From contig JBPCMN010000009.1 of NCBI GenBank assembly GCA_051002235.1, positions 1 through 64,000 on the forward strand: a DNA stretch of 64,000 nucleotides, read 5' to 3'. The stretch is from JBPCMN01 sp013695115 (GTDB lineage Bacteria; Actinomycetota; Acidimicrobiia; IMCC26256; JACDBD01). The notes under the pieces are model-generated. The model was not told where the DNA came from and made no database searches. It saw nothing but the letters and a program-made list of their open reading frames with translations. Shown here in pieces: positions 7,549-16,252 of this stretch; within the stretch, counting starts at the first letter, position 1; each line of letters opens with the position of its first letter. A program made the translations under genes and the position numbers.

Positions 7549-8130
7549 CTACCCCTCGGGCTCGTCGTTCTCGGTCGGGTCCACGTCGTAGCCGGCGTCC
7601 TCGAGTCGGCTCAGGAGCCGGTCGCGGATCGAGTCGCCGGGCTTGCGCGCCCGCTCGCCGGTGACGCGCCACCCGTGGCGGGCCGAGTACAGCAGCGGTG
7701 GCTCCTTGAGCCGGCCGTACCCGTAGTCGGTGACGCGGGCGAAGAAAAGCTCGTGGTCGAACATCTCCTTGCGCTCGAGCGTCTCGCACCGCAGCCAGGC
7801 GATGCAGTCGGGCACCACCGGGAGCCCGTCGACCATCTCCAGGTACTCCTCGGCGATGTAGCGGAAGCGCCGGCCCGGGTACGAGAAGGACTGGCCGGCG
7901 TCGATCTGGTCGCCCGCCAGGATCGACACCGAGAACACCCCCGCCGCCGCCATCACCGGGTGGGTGTCGTGCTTGGGCGACACCGATGCCATGACGATCG
8001 GATCCTCGAAGCTCACCTGGCTGATCCAGTGCGAGCAGTACGCTCGCACCAGCCCGTCGTGGACGGCCGCGACCACCTGCACACCCCGGATCATCTGACC
8101 CAGGGCGCGCTTGAGCTTCGGGTCGATCAC
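7549..8130 (-). CDS. Flavin reductase-like FMN-binding split-barrel protein
   Basis: A 193-residue protein of the flavin-reductase-like split-barrel family. It has the typical N-terminal RALGQMIRGVQVVAAVHDG strand, SQVSFEDPIVMASVSPKHDTHP (flavin contact region), SVSILAGDQ and CETLERKEMFDHELFFARV. Members bind FMN, reduce flavins or serve as reductase components of monooxygenases. The start is a GTG (8130). It lies 38 bp downstream of a small gene on the same strand and converges on fba. No partner oxygenase is adjacent, so the role is open. Confidence 0.8.
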   Translation of the reverse strand: MIDPKLKRALGQMIRGVQVVAAVHDGLVRAYCSHWISQVSFEDPIVMASVSPKHDTHPVMAAAGVFSVSILAGDQIDAGQSFSYPGRRFRYIAEEYLEMVDGLPVVPDCIAWLRCETLERKEMFDHELFFARVTDYGYGRLKEPPLLYSARHGWRVTGERARKPGDSIRDRLLSRLEDAGYDVDPTENDEPEG

Positions 8131-8168
8131 GGAGTGCCGATCAGGACGCGCCGATCATCGCGTGACGG

Positions 8169-8429
8169 TCAGCCGCCCTGCTTCTTCGCCTCCTGGTACT
8201 CCTTGAGCGCGCGCCGGTGGCCGTTGACTCCGGATCCGATGATCCCGCCGTCGCGCATCTCCTTCACCGCCGTCTCGAGCTTCTTCACCCGCTCGTAGAT
8301 GTCGTCTTCGGCGTTGGCCGACACGACCTGGTCGAGCGCGTCGTGGACGGTGTCGAGGTGCCGCCGGAACTGCCCGTACTCGTCGTCGAGCCGCTTCTTC
8401 GCCTCGTCGACCGACAGTGGCTTGGCCAT
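8169..8429 (-). CDS. Small conserved-looking helical protein, function unknown
   Basis: An 86-residue charged protein, predicted almost entirely helical: KPLSVDEAKKRLDDEYGQFRRH, then an amphipathic stretch with Leu/Val heptads, a glycine-rich turn (DGGIIGSGVNGHRR) and a Lys-rich end. A good Shine-Dalgarno (GGAGGAAG) precedes the ATG. It has no signal peptide or membrane segment. I do not recognise the family. It probably shares a transcript with the flavin reductase 38 bp downstream. Confidence 0.7.
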   Translation of the reverse strand: MAKPLSVDEAKKRLDDEYGQFRRHLDTVHDALDQVVSANAEDDIYERVKKLETAVKEMRDGGIIGSGVNGHRRALKEYQEAKKQGG

Positions 8430-8500
8430 GAGACTTCTTCCTCCCGGTTCGTGATGTTCCGTGGCAGGCTACGCGTTTCCGCGCGGCGACCGGAGCGAGC

Positions 8501-8596
8501 AGCCGCGAGCGAAGGGAGCTCGCCAGCGAGCGAGCGCCCGCGGGCCGGGTATCCCGGCCCGCAGCGAGGGAGCGAGGAAAGGAGGGGTGCCGGACC
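8501..8596 (+). repeat. Leader-element copy upstream of dtd
   Basis: The hairpin 8540-8549 (GCGGGCCGGG) with 8553-8562 around TAT is perfect, flanked by AGCGAGCGAGCG on the left and GCAGCGAGGGAGCGAGG on the right. The family frame reads PASERPRAGYPGPQRGSEERR but runs through the dtd start without a stop. It is therefore a structural copy without the peptide-stop arrangement. Confidence 0.55.
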
Positions 8597-9034
8597 GTGC
8601 GGGCACTCGTCCAGCGGGTCACCGAGGCCCGAGTGCGGGTGGATCGCGAGGTCGTGGCGGAGATCGGCCCCGGGCTGTGCGTCCTCGTGGGGGTCACTCA
8701 TGACGACGGTGTCAGCGTCGCCGGGCGGCTGGCGGAGAAGGTCTGGAACCTGCGGATCTTCGACGACGACGACGGCGTGATGAACCGGCCGGTCGCCGAC
8801 ATCGGCGGCGGCGTCCTGGTGGTGAGCCAGTTCACTCTCTACGGCTCGCTCTCCCGAGGCCGGCGCCCGTCGTGGGTGGCGGCGGCGCCGCCCGAGCAGG
8901 CCGAGCCGCTGGTCGACGTCTTTTCCGCCACCCTGCGCGACCTCGGTGCCGAGGTGGCCACGGGCCGCTTCGGCGCCCACATGCTGGTCGAGCTGGTCAA
9001 CGACGGCCCCGTCACTCTCCTGATCGAGCCCTGA
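8597..9034 (+). CDS. dtd: D-aminoacyl-tRNA deacylase
   Basis: A 145-residue DTD, full length. It hydrolyses D-amino acids, and glycine from tRNA-Ala, off mischarged tRNAs, protecting translation fidelity. The family motifs are present: MRALVQRVTEARV at the N-terminus, VSQFTLYG (the SQFT catalytic motif, about residue 78) and the C-terminal NDGPVT (the NxGPVT motif) that form the chiral-proofreading site across the dimer. The start is the GTG at 8597, matching the usual start of the family, with an AGGAGG-rich stretch upstream. Confidence 0.95.
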   Translation: MRALVQRVTEARVRVDREVVAEIGPGLCVLVGVTHDDGVSVAGRLAEKVWNLRIFDDDDGVMNRPVADIGGGVLVVSQFTLYGSLSRGRRPSWVAAAPPEQAEPLVDVFSATLRDLGAEVATGRFGAHMLVELVNDGPVTLLIEP

Positions 9035-9167
9035 CGCACTCATCAGGTTTCCTTTGCCCGAATGCGGGCAACCTCCCGGGGTGGCGAGTACCCTCCTCCC
9101 TCCCGACCCGACGCGTCTCGTGCCCGCGACCAACGGCACCGGCCGTCCCCTCCCCCGCGGACCGGTA

Positions 9168-9473
9168 ATGGAACGCATCGACTCCACCCACAGCACCTGG
9201 ATCTTCGACACCCAGCGCATGCGGTTCCGCCGCCTGCCGAAGGGCGTCGACCCGGCGACGCCGTCGCTCGAGAGCGACTGGCAGCCGTACTTCGCGCTCG
9301 ACGTCGATCCTGAGTCGGGCGCATTCATGGTCGTGCTCAACGAGGACCGCACCCGCCTTCTGCGCGCCTGGCGCGCCGACGTCACCGGGCCTGCGGGCAC
9401 CGACGAGACCGGTGCGCTGCGGACGAGGGAGCTACGGCTCGAGCCCAGCGGCGAGGGCCACCCCGATCGTTAG
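9168..9473 (+). CDS. Hypothetical protein (101 aa)
   Basis: A small soluble protein beginning MERIDSTHSTWIFDTQRMRFRRLPKGVDP, with a Trp-rich middle (ESDWQPYFALDVD) and an Arg-rich end. No signal peptide or membrane span is seen. I do not recognise the family. The ATG at 9168 is chosen because the conserved-looking part begins here; an in-frame TTG at 9054 would add a Pro-rich, disordered 38 residues. No clear Shine-Dalgarno is seen. Confidence 0.6.
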   Translation: MERIDSTHSTWIFDTQRMRFRRLPKGVDPATPSLESDWQPYFALDVDPESGAFMVVLNEDRTRLLRAWRADVTGPAGTDETGALRTRELRLEPSGEGHPDR

Positions 9474-9528
9474 GCCCGACCGCTAACGGCGCGTCACCGA
9501 CAGACCCCGTCGGTACGCTGGCGGCGAG

Positions 9529-11802
9529 ATGCCGCAAGCCCCGTCCGATCTCCTATCCGGGCTCAACCCCGTCCAGCGCGAGGCCGCCAGCGCGCCCGAC
9601 GGCCCGCTGCTCATCGTCGCGGGAGCCGGCTCGGGCAAGACGCGGGTGCTCACGCACCGCATCGCCTATCTGATCGCGGAACGCGAGATCTCGCCGTTCG
9701 GCCTGCTCGCGATCACGTTCACCAACAAGGCCGCCGGCGAGATGAAGGAGCGCGTCGCCGGGCTGGTCGGGCCGGTGGCCCGTCGGATGTGGGTCTCGAC
9801 GTTCCACTCGGCCTGCGCCCGCATCCTACGACGCGAGGCCCCGAAGCTCGGGTATCGGTCGTCGTTCTCGATCTACGACCAGTCCGACTCGGTGCGCCTG
9901 GTCGACTACGTGCGGCGTGACCTGAACCTCGACCCCAAGCGGTACCCGCCCCGCAAGTTGCACGCGTCGATCTCGGCGATGAAGAACGACCTCGTGACCG
10001 TGGAGCAGGCCCAGGCCGACGCGATGACCCAACCGGAGCGGCGACTCGCAGACGTGTACCGCGAGTACCAGCGGCGCCTCCTCGAGGCGTCGGCGGCCGA
10101 CTTCGACGACCTCCTCCTGCTGGCCGTTCGCCTGTTCCGCGAGCACCCCGATTCGCTCGCGCACTGGCGAGGTCGTTTCCGTCACGTCCTGGTCGACGAG
10201 TTCCAGGACACCAATCAGGCCCAATGGGAGCTCGTGCGCATGCTGAGCGAAGAGCACCGCAACGTCACGGTTGTGGGTGACCAGGATCAGAGTGTGTACC
10301 GCTTTCGCGGAGCTGATTACCGGAACCTCCTGCGCTTCGAAGAGGAGTTCCCGGAAGCGACCGTCATCATCCTCGAGCAGAACTACCGCTCGACCCAGCG
10401 CATCCTCGACGCCGCCAACGCCGTCATCGCCAACAACGCCGCCCGCAAGCCCAAGCACCTCTGGACCGAGCAGGTCGGGGGCGAGCTCATCACCCGCTAC
10501 CACGCCGAGGACGAGCGCGACGAGGCCGCCTACGTCACCCACGAGATCGCCCGCCTGACCGACACTGAGGGGTGCCGCTTCTCCGACCTCGCTGTCTTCT
10601 ACCGGATGAACGCCCAGAGCCGCGTCATCGAGGAATCGCTCGTGCGGGCCGGCATCCCGTACCGCGTCGTGGGCGGCGTGAAGTTCTACGACCGCCGCGA
10701 AGTGAAGGACGCGCTCGCGTATCTCCGCAGCCTGGTCAACCCCGACGACGAGGTGAGCTGGAAGCGCATCGTCAATACGCCCAAGCGGGGCGTGGGCGAC
10801 ACGTCGGTGGCCAAGGTCTCGGCCCACGCCCAGGCCGCCGGCCTCACCTTCCGCGGCGCGCTCGAGCAGGCGGCGGCGGCCGGGGTCGGGGGCAAGGCGC
10901 TCGGCGGTGTCCAGGACCTGCTCGAGATCATGAGCGAGGTCGCGGGCGCGGCCGACACCGGCGTGGCCGCCACGGTCGAGGCCGTGCTCGAGGACACCGG
11001 CTACCTGGCCGAGCTCGAAGCCGACCGCTCGCTCGAGTCCGAGTCGCGCATCGAGAACCTGCGCGAGCTCGTCGGCGTGTGCCGCGAGTTCGACGAGGCG
11101 CTCGCCCGCGGCGACGTCACCGGACTGGCCGGCATCGCCGGGGACGGCGGTGAAGGCGACAACGAACCGACGATCCCGACCGGCCTGGGACGGGTGCAGG
11201 CGTTCCTCGAGGCGGTCGGGCTCGTCACCGACCTCGACGACCTCGAAGGCGAGCAGAGCACGGTCACGCTGATGACCCTGCACTCGGCCAAGGGACTGGA
11301 GTTCCCGGTGGTCTTCCTCACCGGGCTCGAGGACGGGATCTTCCCCCACCTCCGCAGCCTGGGCGATCCCGACGAGCTCGAGGAGGAGCGGCGCCTCTGT
11401 TATGTCGGCATCACGCGCGCACGGGAGCGGCTCTACCTGTGCCACGCTTGGAGCCGCACGCTCTTCGGTACCACCGACTACTACCCGCCCAGCCGCTTCC
11501 TCGACGAGGTCCCCGAGGAGCTGGTGCACGCGCTCGGCGTCGAACGGTCCGGCGGGATCGGCGCCCACCGCGAAGCGGTCGTGTCGGCCGCGCTCCGAGG
11601 GGACGGCGCACCCGCCGGCGCCCGCGGCGCCGAGAGCCTGGCGCTCAGAGTCGGCGACGACGTGGGCCACGAGACCTTCGGCGAGGGCGTCGTCCTCGAC
11701 CTCATCGGCAACGGTGACCGCACCGAAGCGGTGATCCGCTTCCGTGACGTCGGCGAGAAGCGCCTGCTCCTCGCGTGGGCGCCGCTCCAGAAGCTCTCGT
11801 GA
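9529..11802 (+). CDS. pcrA: ATP-dependent DNA helicase PcrA/UvrD
   Basis: A 757-residue superfamily 1A 3'-5' helicase acting in nucleotide excision repair and at stalled forks. The ordered motifs are visible: Q-motif LNPVQREAA, Walker A VAGAGSGKTRVL (about 32-43), Ia ITFTNKAAGEM, Walker B VLVDEFQDTN, III VVGDQDQSVYRFRGAD, IV EQNYRST, V LMTLHSAKGLEFPVVFLTGLEDG and VI VGITRARERLYL. The C-terminus (about 690-757) carries the small Tudor-like domain (GDDVGHETFGEGVVLDLIG) that contacts RNA polymerase in PcrA. Promoter: TACGCT at about 9514, nine bases before the ATG. The stop overlaps the next GTG. Confidence 0.96.
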   Translation: MPQAPSDLLSGLNPVQREAASAPDGPLLIVAGAGSGKTRVLTHRIAYLIAEREISPFGLLAITFTNKAAGEMKERVAGLVGPVARRMWVSTFHSACARILRREAPKLGYRSSFSIYDQSDSVRLVDYVRRDLNLDPKRYPPRKLHASISAMKNDLVTVEQAQADAMTQPERRLADVYREYQRRLLEASAADFDDLLLLAVRLFREHPDSLAHWRGRFRHVLVDEFQDTNQAQWELVRMLSEEHRNVTVVGDQDQSVYRFRGADYRNLLRFEEEFPEATVIILEQNYRSTQRILDAANAVIANNAARKPKHLWTEQVGGELITRYHAEDERDEAAYVTHEIARLTDTEGCRFSDLAVFYRMNAQSRVIEESLVRAGIPYRVVGGVKFYDRREVKDALAYLRSLVNPDDEVSWKRIVNTPKRGVGDTSVAKVSAHAQAAGLTFRGALEQAAAAGVGGKALGGVQDLLEIMSEVAGAADTGVAATVEAVLEDTGYLAELEADRSLESESRIENLRELVGVCREFDEALARGDVTGLAGIAGDGGEGDNEPTIPTGLGRVQAFLEAVGLVTDLDDLEGEQSTVTLMTLHSAKGLEFPVVFLTGLEDGIFPHLRSLGDPDELEEERRLCYVGITRARERLYLCHAWSRTLFGTTDYYPPSRFLDEVPEELVHALGVERSGGIGAHREAVVSAALRGDGAPAGARGAESLALRVGDDVGHETFGEGVVLDLIGNGDRTEAVIRFRDVGEKRLLLAWAPLQKLS

Positions 11803-12266
11803 GCGAGGCCCGGGTTCACCGGTACCAGGCGCACTGCTCGTGGCGGGGATCGACCGGGGCCGGGTACGAGGGGTACGGCCGCGCCCACGAGGCCGGCGCG
11901 CCACCCGCGACCGCGGTGATGACGCTGTCGTCCGACCCGGCCTTCCGCGGCGACCCGACGCTGCTCAACCCCGAGCAGCTCGTCGTGCTGGCGGCGTCGT
12001 CGTGTCAGCTGCTCTCGTTCCTCGCGGTGGCGGCCCGAGCCCGGCTCGATGTGCGCGAGTACGACGACGAGGCCGAAGCCGAGATGGACGAGGGTGACCC
12101 GCCGGCGCGCATCACCCGCATCGTGCTCCGCCCCCGGATCGTGTTGGCGGCGGGGCCGACGCGTGACCGGGTGGAGCATCTCGTCGACGTGGCCCACCGC
12201 GAGTGCTTCATCGCCAACTCGCTGCGTTCCGAGATGACGATTCAGCCGACGATCGAATTCTGCTAG
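11799..12266 (+). CDS. OsmC family protein
   Basis: A 155-residue OsmC/Ohr-fold protein. The redox-active cysteines are in LAASSCQLLSFLAVAA (about residue 68) and AHRECFIANS (about 139). These are the expected OsmC positions for thiol-dependent peroxide reduction. The GTG start overlaps the pcrA stop (GTGA), so the two genes are translationally coupled. The substrate (organic hydroperoxide or other) is unknown. Confidence 0.88.
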   Translation: MSEARVHRYQAHCSWRGSTGAGYEGYGRAHEAGAPPATAVMTLSSDPAFRGDPTLLNPEQLVVLAASSCQLLSFLAVAARARLDVREYDDEAEAEMDEGDPPARITRIVLRPRIVLAAGPTRDRVEHLVDVAHRECFIANSLRSEMTIQPTIEFC

Positions 12267-12272
12267 TTCCCA

Positions 12273-12319
12273 TTCTCGAGGCTGTGCAGTGCGGATTCCG
12301 CACGTCTCCGCCTCGAGAA
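12273..12319. terminator. Nested hairpin between convergent genes
   Basis: An outer perfect 10-bp stem, 12273-12282 (TTCTCGAGGC) with 12310-12319, encloses an inner 6-bp hairpin 12289-12294/12298-12303 (GTGCGG ATT CCGCAC). It lies exactly between the stops of the OsmC gene and the minus-strand gene at 12320. No T-run follows, so it is probably a bidirectional, weakly intrinsic or Rho-assisted terminator. Confidence 0.65.
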
Positions 12320-12787
12320 CTAGCCGGCGGAGAGGGTCGGTGCCGGGAGCCGCTTCCGGACGTCGATGATGAGGATCCCCTTGTCGGGCCCGGCTTTGGG
12401 GACGGTCACCTCGAACCGCTCGAGCTCCTCGCTCTGGAATCGGCGGTCGCCGCACGCGAACCGGTCGAACTGATCCTTCCACTTCACCGAGCAATTCGGG
12501 AGGTCCGACTGGTTGACCGCCAGCGCGACGACCTCGCCGTCCTCGAGCGCGAACACGATGCTGTCGTCGCCACCGAACGGGTCGGGGATGTAGTACGGAC
12601 CCTCCTCACGAACCGAGTCCTCGACGTTGGACGCGAGCCCGGCCTCGAACGGCTGCGGCTTCTGGGGCGTGCTCCCGCCGTCTCGACCGGTCGATGCCAC
12701 CAGCAGCACGGCCACGGCCACGCCCGCGAGCACGACCGCGCCGCCGGCGAACAGCAGCAAGTGAAGGTCGTCGCGGGCGGGGGGCAC
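12320..12787 (-). CDS. Membrane-anchored extracytoplasmic protein, function unknown
   Basis: A 155-residue protein with one N-terminal transmembrane segment (LLLFAGGAVVLAGVAVAVLLVA, split by family-typical glycines) and a soluble outer domain. The outer part contains EGPYYIPDPFGGDD, FALEDGEVVALAVNQ, SVKWKDQFDRFACGDRRF and a C-terminal strand DKGILIIDVRKR. The order recalls a Rieske-like fold, but the two Cys-x-His iron ligands are not there, so this is only a guess. The start is GTG 12787; a TTG at 12799 is the alternative. It is divergent from the B12-binding subunit gene. Confidence 0.65.
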   Translation of the reverse strand: MPPARDDLHLLLFAGGAVVLAGVAVAVLLVASTGRDGGSTPQKPQPFEAGLASNVEDSVREEGPYYIPDPFGGDDSIVFALEDGEVVALAVNQSDLPNCSVKWKDQFDRFACGDRRFQSEELERFEVTVPKAGPDKGILIIDVRKRLPAPTLSAG

Positions 12788-12838
12788 GCCGCCAGTCAAG
12801 CATGGGTATCGTGAGCGGCCCGAGCGGGGGAGCGAACC

Positions 12839-13255
12839 ATGCAGCGGCGCTACCGCGTCGTCATCGCCAAGCCCGGCCTCGACGGCCACGACCGCGGCGC
12901 CAAGGTGATCGCCCGCGCCCTGCGCGACGCGGGCTTCGAGGTCATCTATACCGGGGTGCACCAGACGCCCGAGCAGGTTGCGGAGACCGCGCTCCAGGAG
13001 GACGCCGACGCCGTCGGGCTGTCGGTGCTCTCGGGCGCGCACCTCACGCTCTTCCCCCGGGTGGTCGAGCTGCTGCGGGGGAAGGGCATCGACGACGTCC
13101 TCGTCTTCGGCGGCGGGATCATTCCCGAGGGTGACGTCGGCAAGCTGAAGGACGCGGGGCTTGCGGCCCTGTTCACGCCGGGTGCGCAGCTGGCCGACAT
13201 CACCGGCTGGCTCGAGCACGCCCTCGACGAACGAGAAACGCAGCCCGCGAGCTAG
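12839..13255 (+). CDS. Methylmalonyl-CoA mutase-type B12-binding subunit
   Basis: A 138-residue stand-alone cobalamin-binding domain, as in the small or C-terminal part of acyl-CoA mutases. The B12 motif is KPGLDGHDRGAKVIARAL (the DxHxxG histidine that ligates cobalt), followed by the SVLSGAH loop and the GGGIIPEGD loop that hold the nucleotide tail. It should pair with a separate catalytic subunit (mutA-like), not in this window, to interconvert methylmalonyl- and succinyl-CoA or a related acyl-CoA. The ATG follows a GGGGGAG site. It lies directly upstream of sucC, so propionate-derived succinyl-CoA could feed the next two enzymes. Confidence 0.9.
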   Translation: MQRRYRVVIAKPGLDGHDRGAKVIARALRDAGFEVIYTGVHQTPEQVAETALQEDADAVGLSVLSGAHLTLFPRVVELLRGKGIDDVLVFGGGIIPEGDVGKLKDAGLAALFTPGAQLADITGWLEHALDERETQPAS

Positions 13256-13268
13256 CGTCCCCCTTCGC

Positions 13269-14417
13269 ATGGACCTGTTCGAGTACCAGGGCAAGCAACT
13301 CTTCGCGCGCTACGACATCCCGGTCTCGCCCGGCGAGGCGGTCACCACCGTCGACGCCGCGGTGGCCGCTGCCGACCGGATCGGCTACCCGGTCGTCGTG
13401 AAGGCGCAGGTGCAGGTGGGGGGGCGGGGCAAGGCGGGCGGGATCAAGATCGCCGCCAATGCCGACGAGGCCCGCGCCCACGCCACCGCCATCCTCGGGA
13501 TGGACATCAAGGGCCACACCGTGCGCACCCTCTGGATCGAGCAGGCCAGCGACATCGCCGACGAGCACTACGCGTCGTTCACACTCGACCGCGCCGCCAA
13601 GCTCCACCTCGGCATGCTGTCGGCGAAGGGCGGCATGGACATCGAGGCGGTCGCGGTCGAAGACCCCGATGCCATCGCCCGCCTCCACGTCGACCCGGTC
13701 GACGGGTTGACCGAGGGCCGCTGCCGCGAGTGGGTGAGGTCGGCCCAGCTCGACGAGACGGCCCACGACGGCGTCGTCGACATCCTGCTCGAGCTCTACC
13801 GCGCCTACACCGACGGTGATGCCGACCTGGTCGAGATCAACCCGCTCGTGGTGTTGCAGGACGGCCGAGTGCACGCGCTCGACGCCAAGGTGTCACTCGA
13901 CTCCAACGCCGCTTTCCGTCATCCCGAGTGGGAGGACTACGAGGCCACCCAGGAGCTCGACGCCCGCGAGCGGGAAGCGCGCGAGAAGGGCCTCCAGTAC
14001 ATCGGCCTCGACGGCAGCGTCGGCGTCATCTGCAACGGTGCCGGCATGACGATGGCGACCCTCGACGTCGTGACCGAGGTGGGCGGGAGCGCCGCCAACT
14101 TCCTCGACGTCGGCGGCGGGGCGGGTGCCGACGTGCTCGCCAACGCGATCGAGGTCGTCAACAACGACCCCGGGGTGCGGTCGATCCTCATCAACATCTT
14201 CGGCGGGATCACCAAATGCGACGAGGTCGCGCTGGGGGTCGTCGAGGCACTGGAGCGGGTCGACCTGCGCTCGCCGATCGTGATCCGCCTCGACGGCACC
14301 AATGCCGCCGAGGGGCGCACCATCCTGAACGAGCGCGCGTCCGAACAGCTCATCCCCCAGCCGACCATGCTCGACGCCGCCCGCAAGGCAGTGGAGATCG
14401 CCGGGGTCGCCGCGTGA
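13269..14417 (+). CDS. sucC: Succinyl-CoA synthetase beta subunit
   Basis: A 382-residue ATP-grasp subunit of the TCA enzyme that makes ATP or GTP from succinyl-CoA. It begins MDLFEYQGKQLFARYDIPVS, with the nucleotide-binding KAQVQVGGRGKAGGIK loop (about 46-61), the metal ligand EINPLVV and the C-terminal INIFGGITKCDEVA that approaches the alpha-subunit phosphohistidine. The length is normal. The ATG is 13 bp after the B12-binding gene and the stop overlaps the sucD GTG. Confidence 0.96.
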   Translation: MDLFEYQGKQLFARYDIPVSPGEAVTTVDAAVAAADRIGYPVVVKAQVQVGGRGKAGGIKIAANADEARAHATAILGMDIKGHTVRTLWIEQASDIADEHYASFTLDRAAKLHLGMLSAKGGMDIEAVAVEDPDAIARLHVDPVDGLTEGRCREWVRSAQLDETAHDGVVDILLELYRAYTDGDADLVEINPLVVLQDGRVHALDAKVSLDSNAAFRHPEWEDYEATQELDAREREAREKGLQYIGLDGSVGVICNGAGMTMATLDVVTEVGGSAANFLDVGGGAGADVLANAIEVVNNDPGVRSILINIFGGITKCDEVALGVVEALERVDLRSPIVIRLDGTNAAEGRTILNERASEQLIPQPTMLDAARKAVEIAGVAA

Positions 14418-15301
14418 GCATCTTCGTCGACGAGAACACGAAGGTCGTCTATCAGGGGCTCACCGGGAGTCAAGGTCGGTTCTACGGACTCCGCAACCGC
14501 GCCTACGGCACGCAGGTGGTGGCGGGGACGAACCCGAAGAAGGCCGGCAGCGACGTGGAGGGGATCCCGATCTACGCCACCGTGGCGGACGCGCGCGAGG
14601 CGACCGGTGCGACGGTGTCGTGCGTGTTCATCCCCGCGCCGGGCGTCGAGGGCGCGGTGATGGAGGCGGCGCGGGCCGGGATGGAGCTGGTGATCGTGAT
14701 CACCGAAGGGGTTCCGGCCCACGACGAGGCTCGCTTCTACAACGAGCTGCGCCGCAACCACCCCGGCACGCAGCTGCTCGGGCCCAACTGCCCCGGGGTC
14801 ATCACGCCGGGGCAGTGCAACATCGGGATCACGCCGGGGGAGATCGCCAAGCCCGGCGGCCCGGTCGGCATCGTCAGCCGGTCCGGCACGCTCACCTACC
14901 AGGCGCTGCACGAGATGACCCAGCAGGGCATCGGGCAGACGACGTGCGTGGGCATCGGTGGGGATCCGGTGCCGGGCACGAGCTTCATCGACTGCCTGAC
15001 CCGCTTCGAGTCCGATCCCGACACCAAGGCTGTCATCATGATCGGCGAGATCGGAGGATCGGCGGAGGAGGAAGCGGCCGAATTCGTCAAGGAAAAGATG
15101 TCGACGACGCCGGTCGTCGCCTATATCGCCGGTGTCACCGCCCCGCCGGGGAAGAAGATGGGCCATGCCGGCGCGATCGTCTCGGGGAACAAGGGCACGG
15201 CCGCGGCCAAAATCGAGGCGCTCGAGGATGCCGGCTGCACCGTTGCCCGCAACCCGACCGAGATCGGTGGCCTCATGGCCGACGTGGTCAAGCGCCTGTG
15301 A
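14414..15301 (+). CDS. sucD: Succinyl-CoA synthetase alpha subunit
   Basis: A 295-residue CoA-binding subunit. The CoA fold opens with NTKVVYQGLTGSQGRFY. GPNCPGVI and the phosphohistidine in KKMGHAGAIVSG (about residue 245) are in place, as is GGSAEEEAAEF. The GTG start overlaps the sucC stop as GTGA, a coupling usual for subunits needed in 1:1 ratio. It completes a sucCD pair in the TCA cycle; icd and mdh lie further along the same strand. Confidence 0.96.
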   Translation: MSIFVDENTKVVYQGLTGSQGRFYGLRNRAYGTQVVAGTNPKKAGSDVEGIPIYATVADAREATGATVSCVFIPAPGVEGAVMEAARAGMELVIVITEGVPAHDEARFYNELRRNHPGTQLLGPNCPGVITPGQCNIGITPGEIAKPGGPVGIVSRSGTLTYQALHEMTQQGIGQTTCVGIGGDPVPGTSFIDCLTRFESDPDTKAVIMIGEIGGSAEEEAAEFVKEKMSTTPVVAYIAGVTAPPGKKMGHAGAIVSGNKGTAAAKIEALEDAGCTVARNPTEIGGLMADVVKRL

Positions 15302-15317
15302 TCAGTAACCTGCGCCC

Positions 15318-15680
15318 ATGACGCAGCCACCCCCGCCCGGCTCGCCCCCGCCCGGCGAGCCGGCGCCCGGCGAGCCGGCGCCCGGCACCCCCCAACCGTC
15401 GGCGCAGTGGACGGCGCCGGCCTACCCGGCGACGACGGCGTCGCCCCGCACCAGCGGCCTGGCGGTGGCGTCGCTGATCACCGGCATCCTGTTCTGCTTC
15501 TTCGTCACGCCGGTCGTCGCCGTGATCACGGGCCACATCGCCCTCGACCAGATCGCCGACTCGGAGGGGATGAAGAAGGGACGGGGAATGGCGATCGCCG
15601 GTGCCACCCTGGGCTGGATCTGGTTGGGCCTGACCGTCCTCGCTCTCGCCGGCTGGCTGGTCAGCATCCTCACGTTCTGA
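15318..15680 (+). CDS. DUF4190-type small membrane protein
   Basis: A 120-residue protein with a Pro/Gly-rich N-terminus that contains tandem PGEPAPGEPAPG repeats, then ASLITGILFCFFVTPVVAVITGH (first membrane hairpin), the linker IALDQIADSEGMKKGRGMAIAG and a second membrane segment GWIWLGLTVLALAGWLV. This two-helix pattern with the conserved GRGMAIAG turn is typical of DUF4190 proteins. The function is unknown. The ATG is six bases after TAACCT, indicating a leaderless mRNA. The last codons overlap the 3' end of the convergent DUF4202 gene by 11 bp. Confidence 0.8.
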   Translation: MTQPPPPGSPPPGEPAPGEPAPGTPQPSAQWTAPAYPATTASPRTSGLAVASLITGILFCFFVTPVVAVITGHIALDQIADSEGMKKGRGMAIAGATLGWIWLGLTVLALAGWLVSILTF

Positions 15681-16182
15681 GGGCACGGGCGAGCGCGGCC
15701 CGCTCGTCCTCACCCAGTTCGAGCGTCAACGCCAGTGCCTTCCCCGCGTCGCTCATCTTGACCAGCGTCTTGCGCACGACGTCGTCCATCTTCTCGGTGT
15801 CGAGGCGGTCCGCCAGCGCGTCGAACTGCGTCTCGAGGAACACCAGGCACAGCGCGTCCTCGAGCGCCTGGACCTCGGGGTCTTTCCCCAGGCCGCGCTT
15901 GCGGATGATCGCTTGCACCCGTTCGATCAGGTCGGGCTCGTAACCCGCGCCGGCGAGCGCGTCACCGGCGACCCGACCGTGGAGGTCGTGCAGCGCCCGC
16001 CGCCACCGCAGATAGCCCGACCGACCGTCGGGGTACGAGTCGCGGGGGATCTCCCAGCGGCGGACGTGATGGGCCCGGGCGGCGAGCAGCAGCTCCTCGG
16101 ACGCGTCCGGCCGGAGACGCCGCACCCACCCCGTGACCAGCTCGGCGTGGGCGAGCTCCTTGGGCCGCTCCTCGCCCCGCAC
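15670..16182 (-). CDS. DUF4202 family protein (start uncertain)
   Basis: The 170 residues from the GTG at 16182 match DUF4202: ERPKELAHAELVTGWVRRL, HHVRRWEIPRDSYPDGRSGY, KRGLGKDPEVQALEDALCLVFLE and DTEKMDDVVRKT. The family normally has about 25 more N-terminal residues, and these are visible in the same frame upstream (RFERAVAAIDAANANDPHRID) back to about 16250. No ATG, GTG or TTG exists there before an in-frame TGA. Either a non-standard start, a frameshift from the preceding gene (which ends GTC TGA C at 16253) or a one-base sequence error is needed. The biochemical role of the family is unknown. Confidence 0.75.
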   Translation of the reverse strand: MRGEERPKELAHAELVTGWVRRLRPDASEELLLAARAHHVRRWEIPRDSYPDGRSGYLRWRRALHDLHGRVAGDALAGAGYEPDLIERVQAIIRKRGLGKDPEVQALEDALCLVFLETQFDALADRLDTEKMDDVVRKTLVKMSDAGKALALTLELGEDERAALARALRT

Positions 16183-16252
16183 GTCGATGCGGTGCGGGTC
16201 GTTGGCGTTGGCGGCGTCGATGGCCGCGACCGCGCGCTCGAACCGCTCGGAG